Positions 56,279 through 64,000 of a stretch of DNA of 64,000 nucleotides are shown here, piece after piece. The notes beneath the pieces were generated by a model that worked only from the letters and a program-made list of their open reading frames with translations, had not been told where the DNA came from and did no database searches. The stretch spans positions 18,700 to 82,699 of the forward strand of contig NZ_MKKY01000018.1 in the NCBI RefSeq assembly GCF_002091955.1. Reading direction: 5' to 3'. Both the position numbers and the translations under genes were made by a program. Every line of letters starts with the position of its first letter. Position 1 is the first letter of the stretch. Source of the stretch: Rhodococcus sp. 1168 (GTDB taxonomy: Bacteria; Actinomycetota; Actinomycetes; Mycobacteriales; Mycobacteriaceae).

Positions 56279-57079
56279 ATGCTGCTTGCGATCGACATTC
56301 GCAACACATCGATGACGCTCGGCCTGTTCACCGGCAGTGGTGATCATGCAAAGTTGTTGCGTGATTGGCGGATGCGTACGGATTCGCGAATCACGGCAGA
56401 CGAACTGGCATTGATGCTCCGCGGTCTCCTCGGCGACGACGTGGATCAGATCACCGGTGTGAGCGCCCTGTCGACAGTCCCTTCGGTGCTGCGGGAAATG
56501 CGGACGATGCTTACCCGCTACTGGGAGCATATTCCGCACGTCGTCGTCGAACCTGGTGTGCGAACCGGTGTTCCGCTGTTGGTCGACAATCCCAAGGAGG
56601 TCGGCGCCGATCGGATCGTCAACACCCTTGCCGCGCACGATTTGTACGGTAGTGCCTGCATCGTCGTCGACTTCGGCACCACTACCTGCGTCGACGTCGT
56701 CTCTGCCAAAGGCGAATTCCTCGGCGGTGCCATTGCGCCTGGCTTGGAGATCTCTACTGCAGCAATGTCTTCCAGATCGGCAGCATTGCGGGAGATCGAA
56801 CTGGTGCGACCGCGGTCGGTGGTCGGGAAGAACACCGTCGAATGCATGCAGTCCGGTGCCGTGTTCGGGTTCGCCGGGTTGGTCGACGGATTGATCGGAC
56901 GCATTCGTCGTGAACTCACCGACTTCTCCGGTTCGGACGTCGCAGTGATCGGCACCGGCGCCAGTGCCCCGCTCATCATGGGGGAGAGCAGTGCAATCGA
57001 GCATCACGAACCCGACCTCACGCTCGAGGGCCTGCGATTGGTCTACGAGCGCAATCTCGCGAAACGACGTGTGCGCTAG
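56279..57079 (+). CDS. coaX: Type III pantothenate kinase
   Basis: 266-residue acetate-kinase-fold enzyme that phosphorylates pantothenate, the first step to CoA. Phosphate-binding segments are [26 protein letters not shown] and GGAIAPGLE, with [12 protein letters not shown] typical of mycobacterial CoaX. ATG 56279 is two bases after the panD stop. Confidence 0.94.
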   Translation: MLLAIDIRNTSMTLGLFTGSGDHAKLLRDWRMRTDSRITADELALMLRGLLGDDVDQITGVSALSTVPSVLREMRTMLTRYWEHIPHVVVEPGVRTGVPLLVDNPKEVGADRIVNTLAAHDLYGSACIVVDFGTTTCVDVVSAKGEFLGGAIAPGLEISTAAMSSRSAALREIELVRPRSVVGKNTVECMQSGAVFGFAGLVDGLIGRIRRELTDFSGSDVAVIGTGASAPLIMGESSAIEHHEPDLTLEGLRLVYERNLAKRRVR

Positions 57080-57112
57080 CGCTTGCGGGCTGCGTGTGTA
57101 ACAATCTTTCTC

Positions 57113-57154
57113 GTGATGACGTGCATGGGACCCCAGGAGTGTTGTCGAGGCTGA
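57113..57154 (+). CDS. Leaderless Cys-containing upstream peptide, putative cysteine attenuator
   Basis: A 13-codon frame reads GTG-ATG-ACG-TGC and gives MMTCMGPQECCRG, with a Cys-Cys pair just before the stop. TAACAAT (57099-57105) lies 7 bases upstream, so transcription could begin at the GTG itself. In mycobacteria, leaderless short frames with Cys codons are known to act as cysteine-responsive attenuators of cysteine-metabolism operons. Here the downstream genes are a cysteine dioxygenase and a rhodanese. A CGAGGC/GCCTCG stem (57146-57165) begins at the Cys codons. Confidence 0.6.
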   Translation: MMTCMGPQECCRG

Positions 57155-57193
57155 TCGCTGCCTCGTTCGAACATCTACTCTGGAGTACTCCCC

Positions 57194-57775
57194 GTGCTTT
57201 CCACACCTGTCTTTATTTCGCCACCCGTGCGTTCTGTGTCCAACCGCGACCGATCCGCACCTCGTCTTTCTCTACCTACTCGGCTCAGGCCGCATGACCT
57301 GCTGCGTATCACCGACCAGGGCGCTTCGGACGTCCTGGACGGCCGATTCGACGACATCCTGCCCGAGAGCGGGCTCTGGCCGGCCGAAGAACGCTGGGCC
57401 TCTCGTTTGCACGCCGACGACGACCTGGATGTCTGGCTCATCAGCTGGGTACCGGACCGGTCCACCGAGCTTCATGATCACGCGGGCTCGATCGGCGCAT
57501 TGACCGTCCTCAGTGGCTCCCTCGTCGAATCTCGTTGGGCCGGAAATGAACTGAAGAGCCGACATCTCGATGCCGGGGATCAAGCGTCGTTCCCGCTCGG
57601 GTGGGTCCACGACGTCGTGCACGCATCGGGCTCCGCCGCGCCGGGCCCGACGCTCAGCGTTCACGCGTACTCGCCACCGCTGACAGCAATGTCCTACTAC
57701 GAGGTCACCGAGCACTCCTCGATCCGAAGAACCCGTACCGAGCTGACCGACGAACCCGAAGGTGCATCGAAATGA
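57194..57775 (+). CDS. Cysteine dioxygenase-type cupin
   Basis: 193-residue cupin resembling bacterial cysteine dioxygenases, which oxidise cysteine to cysteine sulfinate with O2 and Fe(II). Metal ligands appear in TELHDHAGSIGALTVLSG (His-x-His) and PLGWVHDVVH. The ending SVHAYSPPLTAMSYYE is typical. GTG 57194 has GGAG (57182-57185) upstream, within a sequence that can fold (GGAGTACTCC). It overlaps the rhodanese gene by ATGA. Confidence 0.85.
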   Translation: MLSTPVFISPPVRSVSNRDRSAPRLSLPTRLRPHDLLRITDQGASDVLDGRFDDILPESGLWPAEERWASRLHADDDLDVWLISWVPDRSTELHDHAGSIGALTVLSGSLVESRWAGNELKSRHLDAGDQASFPLGWVHDVVHASGSAAPGPTLSVHAYSPPLTAMSYYEVTEHSSIRRTRTELTDEPEGASK

Positions 57776-58194
57776 CGATCGTCGAAATGTTGGATCAGGC
57801 GCGCAGCCGCATCGAGCGCACCACCGTCTTCGAGCTTCGCGACGCCGTTGCGCGTGGTGCCGTCGTCGTAGATATTCGGCCTCAGGCGCAGCGTGCCGTG
57901 GAGGGTACGTTGCCCGGCGCGCTTGCCATCGAGCGCAACGTGCTGGAGTGGCGACTGGATCCGACGAGTGATGCTCGGCTCGCCGTCGCAGTCGATCACG
58001 AGGTCGAGTGGATCGTCATCTGCTCCGAGGGCTACACCTCCAGCCTCGCCGCGGCGTCGTTGCAAGATCTGGGTCTCACGAAGGCCACCGACCTTGTCGG
58101 TGGGTATCAGGCACTGAAGTCGGCCGGCCTGCTCGGCGTGCTGACCAACGCCAAGCACACCGTGCGTGAAGCACAGGCCGTCAGTGCGCACTGA
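57772..58194 (+). CDS. Rhodanese-like sulfurtransferase
   Basis: 140-residue single-domain rhodanese. VVDIRPQAQRAVEGTLPGALAIE shows the family start (core VVDIRPQAQR), and the active-site loop is VICSEGYTSS with the catalytic Cys. It probably handles sulfane sulfur from cysteine breakdown together with the dioxygenase upstream, whose stop it overlaps. Confidence 0.87.
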   Translation: MTIVEMLDQARSRIERTTVFELRDAVARGAVVVDIRPQAQRAVEGTLPGALAIERNVLEWRLDPTSDARLAVAVDHEVEWIVICSEGYTSSLAAASLQDLGLTKATDLVGGYQALKSAGLLGVLTNAKHTVREAQAVSAH

Positions 58195-58233
58195 TTCTCC
58201 TGTTGAGGGGTTCGACAGATAAAGTGTGCGTCT

Positions 58234-59754
58234 GTGACTGATTCAGCTTCCTCCACTGCCGACGACACTCCGGAACAGATTCGGATCCGTCGCGCCAAGC
58301 GGGACCGGTTGCTCGAACAGGGACGTGAGGCGTACCCCGTGTCCGTGGCACGGACGCACACGTTGCTCGAGATTCGTGACCGGTACTCCAACCTCGAAGC
58401 CGATGCGAAGACGGGCGTGCTCGTCGGAGTCGCCGGTCGCGTAATTTTCGTCCGCAACACCGGCAAGTTGTGTTTCGCCACTCTCCAGGAAGGCGACGGA
58501 ACTCAACTCCAGGCAATGATCAGCCTCGCGGGTGTCGGTGAGGACGCATTGGCGGCGTGGAAGTCGGACGTCGATCTCGGTGACTTCGTCTTCGTACACG
58601 GCGAGGTCATAAGCTCCCGCCGCGGCGAGCTCAGCGTGATGGCAGATTCGTGGGAGATCGCGTCGAAGGCTCTTCGGCCGCTCCCGGTGGCGCACAAGGA
58701 ACTGAACGAAGAGACGCGTATCCGGCAGCGATACTTGGATCTGATCACGCGCCCGGAAGCACGCGCGGTCGCCCGTAAGCGCATCGCCGTCGTACGCGAA
58801 CTGCGCAACGCGCTGGAGCGACGGGGCTTTCTCGAAGTCGAGACCCCGATGCTGCAGACCTTGCATGGTGGCGCCGCCGCTCGCCCCTTCGTAACTCATT
58901 CCAACGCACTCGACACCGACCTGTTTCTCCGCATCGCACCGGAACTGTTCCTCAAGCGCTGCGTAGTGGGCGGCATCGAGAAGGTTTTCGAGATCAACCG
59001 CAACTTCCGTAACGAAGGCGCCGACTCCTCGCACTCTCCCGAATTCGCGATGCTCGAAACCTACGAGGCGTACGGAACATACGACGACTCGGCGAAGATG
59101 ACCCGTGAGCTCATCCAAGAGGTTGCCGAAGCTGCGCTCGGAACTCAGGTGATCCTGCTGCCCGACGGCACGACCTACGACATGAGCGGTGAGTGGACGA
59201 CACTCGAGATGTACCCGTCGCTGTCGGAGGCGCTCGGAATCGTCGTGACGCCAGACACCACAGTCGAGGAACTACTTGCCATCGCCGAGAAGATCGGGGT
59301 GGACGTCCCGCTCAAGGACGGCAAGTCCATCTACGGCCACGGCAAGCTCGTCGAGGAGTTGTGGGAGAACCAGATCGGTAACGATTTGTTTGCGCCGACC
59401 TTCGTTCGTGACTTCCCGGTCGAGACGTCTCCGCTGACTCGTCAGCACCGCAGCAAGCCGGGCGTTACCGAGAAGTGGGATCTCTACATTCGCGGGTTCG
59501 AACTGGCGACGGGTTACTCCGAACTGGTCGATCCGGTCATCCAGCGGGAGCGGTTCGAGGATCAAGCACGTCAGGCTGCGGCCGGCGACGACGAGGCCAT
59601 GGTTCTCGACGAGGACTTCCTGGCAGCGATGGAGCAGGGCATGCCTCCGACCACGGGCACAGGTATGGGAATCGACAGGCTCCTCATGGCGCTGACCGGA
59701 CTGGGTATCCGAGAGACGATTCTGTTTCCGATCGTGAAGCCGTCTCAGGGCTGA
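58234..59754 (+). CDS. lysS: Lysyl-tRNA synthetase, class II
   Basis: 506-residue class II enzyme. An OB-fold anticodon-binding domain ([23 protein letters not shown], core [11 protein letters not shown]) is followed by the catalytic core with motif 2 [20 protein letters not shown] (core FRNEG) and motif 3 [13 protein letters not shown]. The GTG start at 58234 gives [11 protein letters not shown]. It is followed by clpC without an intervening lsr2 gene. Confidence 0.96.
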   Translation: MTDSASSTADDTPEQIRIRRAKRDRLLEQGREAYPVSVARTHTLLEIRDRYSNLEADAKTGVLVGVAGRVIFVRNTGKLCFATLQEGDGTQLQAMISLAGVGEDALAAWKSDVDLGDFVFVHGEVISSRRGELSVMADSWEIASKALRPLPVAHKELNEETRIRQRYLDLITRPEARAVARKRIAVVRELRNALERRGFLEVETPMLQTLHGGAAARPFVTHSNALDTDLFLRIAPELFLKRCVVGGIEKVFEINRNFRNEGADSSHSPEFAMLETYEAYGTYDDSAKMTRELIQEVAEAALGTQVILLPDGTTYDMSGEWTTLEMYPSLSEALGIVVTPDTTVEELLAIAEKIGVDVPLKDGKSIYGHGKLVEELWENQIGNDLFAPTFVRDFPVETSPLTRQHRSKPGVTEKWDLYIRGFELATGYSELVDPVIQRERFEDQARQAAAGDDEAMVLDEDFLAAMEQGMPPTTGTGMGIDRLLMALTGLGIRETILFPIVKPSQG

Positions 59755-60065
59755 CTTGCGCGCAAAGTTTATTGTTCGCCAACAGCGGACACCCGAGGGG
59801 AAACGAATTGCCCCGACGGTGCGTTATGAACAGTAAGCAGGCACATAGGTCCGTCGCTGGAGATCAGAGATGATCTGTAGAGGGGGTCGAGGGTCGGCAA
59901 GTGAACCTTCGGCCAACTAGAGTAAGGCTGGAGGCGTGGATACCTTTCGGCATCTACGTTCGAGACTTACCTTCAAATGCCGGCGAACCCGATTTACCAA
60001 ATACCGTGGTGCTAGAAGACCTGGTGGGCGGAGTGCTACCACCCACCGAGAAGTGAGGGAGAGCG
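59755..60065 (+). other. lysS-clpC intergenic region without a gene
   Basis: This 311-base stretch holds no convincing gene; the longest frames are short and lack family features. It contains the ClgR-like site at 59773-59790, and a GGTGGG/CCCACC stem (60023-60047) shortly before the clpC ribosome site GAGGGAGAG. In mycobacteria lsr2 usually lies at this position. Confidence 0.7.
59773..59790. promoter_or_regulatory. ClgR-like box upstream of clpC
   Basis: TGTTCGCCAACAGCGGAC fits the actinobacterial ClgR consensus WNNWCGCYNANRGCGWWS (quoted from memory) with one mismatch. ClgR activates clp genes under protein stress. The site is 276 bases before clpC, so the promoter must leave a long leader. 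Confidence 0.55.
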
Positions 60066-62606
<2,541 letters not shown>

Positions 62607-62636
62607 TCGGTAGTTTCGACTCAGTAGTCTCGACTC

Positions 62637-62670
62637 AGCGGGCCGTACTCCGAAAGGGGTACGGCCCGCT
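62637..62670 (+). terminator. Intrinsic-type hairpin after clpC
   Basis: AGCGGGCCGTAC (62637-62648) and GTACGGCCCGCT (62659-62670) form a 12-bp stem that can extend into the loop. It begins 30 bases after the clpC stop. An 18-bp direct repeat (ACCGCTCCGTCCGCCCCC, twice, 62693-62728) follows. Confidence 0.8.
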
Positions 62671-62758
62671 TCGTCGTCAGCGGGATGGGTGCACCGCTCC
62701 GTCCGCCCCCACCGCTCCGTCCGCCCCCACCGCTTCAATGGCCCATTCATACGATTTG

Positions 62759-64000
62759 GGCAATCTCAAGTGGTCGTTGCAACACAGCTCCTGACCTGAG
62801 GAGATGTCGAGCAGATGCCACGACGTGTTGTCCCGAATCGCGCAGAAGTAGTCGCTAAGTTCCATGCCATGCGAGATTCGGGTGCTTCAGTGATCCACGC
62901 GTCGGCCGCTGCCGGCGTCAGCCGCACCACCGGCAAGCGGTGGATAGATCAGAAGGCAGGAATCGTCCGCGGGGCCAAACGGGTCCGGCCCGAACCCAGC
63001 GGACGATTCCTCTCGCAAGCCGAACGAGAGGAAATCGCGATCGGCACCGCGATGGGACTAACCCAGACCGATATCGCCGACCTGATCGGACGTCACAAGT
63101 CCGTCGTCTCCCGCGAACTCAAACGCAACACCAACCTTGGCGGCACCTACCGATCAGTGTCCGCACACCAGCGAGCGGACACACGCGCCCGCCGACCCAA
63201 GGCCGCGAAACTCGCCGACCGCAACAGTGAGCTCCGCACAGAAGTCGTCCGCAGACTCCGCAAAAAGTGGTCACCACAACAGATCTCGGCGACACTGAAG
63301 ATCGACTACCCCGATCGACCGGAGATGCACGTGTCGCACGAAACGATCTACAACGCCATCTACGTCCAAGCCAAAGGCGAACTCAAAGCCGAAGTCGCCG
63401 ATGCACTACGGACCGGGCGGGCGCATCGCCGCAAACACGGCCGGGTACCCAGCAACGCTCATCACATCCCCGACAAAACGCTGATCTCCGAACGACCCGA
63501 CGACGTCGAAGACCGCACAGTACCCGGGCACTGGGAAGGCGACCTGATCCTCGGTGCCGGCAACAAATCGGCGATCGGCACCCTCGTCGAGCGCACGTCA
63601 CGGTTCACCATGCTGCTCCACCTGCCGCACTCGCACAATCTCGACGCCGTCCGAGACGCGATGATCGAGGCAATCCGGTCGATGCCTGCGGTACTCAAAC
63701 AGTCGGTGACCTGGGATCAAGGTCTCGAAATGCGTCGGCATGCAGAAATCACTATGGCCACCGACATGGCAATCTACTTCTGCGACCCCCACAGTCCCTG
63801 GCAGCGCGGAACGAACGAAAACACCAACGGACTCCTGCGGCAATACTTCAAAAAAGGCACCGACCTGTCCGTGCACACCGCCGAACGACTCCAAGCGGTC
63901 GCCGCTGAACTCAACGACCGCCCCCGGAAAACACTAGGCTGGAAATCACCAGCAAAAGTGATCAACGAGTTAGTCGTTGCAACAACCACTTGAAACCGCC
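62759..64000 (+). mobile_element. IS30-family insertion sequence
   Basis: The element is bounded by imperfect inverted repeats: 62759-62783 (GGCAATCTCAAGTGGTCGTT, then GCAAC) and the complement of 63976-64000, matching at 21 of 25 positions with the shared core TCAAGTGGT-x-GTTGCAAC. One transposase gene fills it. The right end coincides with the window edge, so a few bases and the target duplication cannot be checked. Confidence 0.85.
62815..63993 (+). CDS. IS30-family transposase
   Basis: 392-residue DDE transposase. A helix-turn-helix at residues 28-45 (ASAAAGVSRTTGKRW) and an IS30-type second HTH (TQTDIADLIGRHKSVVSREL) bind the ends. Catalytic residues are in HWEGDLILG (Asp), TWDQG (Asp) and NENTNGLLRQYFKKG (Glu). 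The frame is intact, so the element may be active. Its stop lies in the right inverted repeat. Confidence 0.93.
   Translation: MPRRVVPNRAEVVAKFHAMRDSGASVIHASAAAGVSRTTGKRWIDQKAGIVRGAKRVRPEPSGRFLSQAEREEIAIGTAMGLTQTDIADLIGRHKSVVSRELKRNTNLGGTYRSVSAHQRADTRARRPKAAKLADRNSELRTEVVRRLRKKWSPQQISATLKIDYPDRPEMHVSHETIYNAIYVQAKGELKAEVADALRTGRAHRRKHGRVPSNAHHIPDKTLISERPDDVEDRTVPGHWEGDLILGAGNKSAIGTLVERTSRFTMLLHLPHSHNLDAVRDAMIEAIRSMPAVLKQSVTWDQGLEMRRHAEITMATDMAIYFCDPHSPWQRGTNENTNGLLRQYFKKGTDLSVHTAERLQAVAAELNDRPRKTLGWKSPAKVINELVVATTT

Noticed and set aside
59827..59874. Short frame MNSKQAHRSVAGDQR between lysS and clpC
   Set aside because: No similarity to Lsr2, no promoter or ribosome site that I can defend.

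Overview
This 64 kb window is high-GC actinobacterial chromosome, most likely Rhodococcus (or a close relative among the mycolic-acid bacteria). The strongest evidence is the conserved housekeeping block ppa / dacB - metalloprotease - tilS - hpt - ftsH - folE-folP-folB-folK - DUF3180 - DUF6779 - DUF2520 - panC-panD-coaX - lysS - clpC, whose order and protein sequences closely resemble those of mycobacteria and rhodococci. Frequent GTG starts, ATGA stop/start overlaps, starts that look leaderless, a SAM-IV riboswitch and a mycofactocin-type SDR fit the same group.

Region 1 (2-16392, + strand) is one long catabolic cluster. It starts with the 3' end of a 2-hydroxyacid dehydrogenase gene and a five-gene Dpp/Opp-type ABC importer. 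Then come two acyl-CoA dehydrogenases, two class III CoA-transferases, two MaoC-type hydratase halves, a thiolase-fold protein without the thiolase Cys and His, a DUF35 OB-fold partner, two SDRs (one lacking the catalytic Tyr/Lys) and a Baeyer-Villiger monooxygenase. The paired acyl-CoA dehydrogenases, paired hydratase halves and thiolase-like/DUF35 pair recall the steroid side-chain retro-aldol module (FadE28/29, ChsH1/H2, Ltp2). A retro-aldol step that leaves a ketone for the monooxygenase would make a coherent pathway. A strong hairpin closes the cluster, and an IclR and a GAF-domain regulator follow (16673-18871).

Region 2 (18930-22697) is a cobalamin-riboswitch operon: lipoprotein, FecCD permease, ATPase and a FhuF-like [2Fe-2S] protein. 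Region 3 (22729-26598) looks like an envelope copper/redox island: small membrane protein, PCuAC chaperone, Tat-exported DyP peroxidase, a divergent secreted protein, a lipoprotein cupredoxin, a DUF2752 protein and a 32-residue membrane peptide. Region 4 (26635-28565) is a GntR/MFS pair, separated by a 25-bp hairpin from a convergent operon (28674-33943, - strand) that encodes a Pls/PosA-type single-module NRPS with three hexapeptide-repeat domains and an overlapping M1 aminopeptidase.

Region 5 (34127-41417) holds a promoter plus SAM-IV riboswitch driving a class V PLP enzyme, a fragmentary luciferase-like protein, a YbaK deacylase, a TetR/DUF3533 divergent pair sharing a 31-bp palindrome, a DUF6480 protein, a dienoyl-CoA isomerase-like crotonase, a MarR regulator, a PAS protein and ppa. 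Region 6 (41550-62606) is the housekeeping block, carrying the tRNA-Ile lysidine, purine salvage, folate, pantothenate/CoA, lysyl-tRNA and Clp/FtsH proteolysis functions. Within it are a decayed kinase-like gene (45616-46513), a cysteine dioxygenase/rhodanese operon preceded by a leaderless Cys-containing upstream ORF (57113-57154) resembling the cysteine attenuators of mycobacteria, and a lysS-clpC junction without the expected lsr2. An IS30-family element (62759-64000) fills the right edge. I saw no tRNA, rRNA or CRISPR array.
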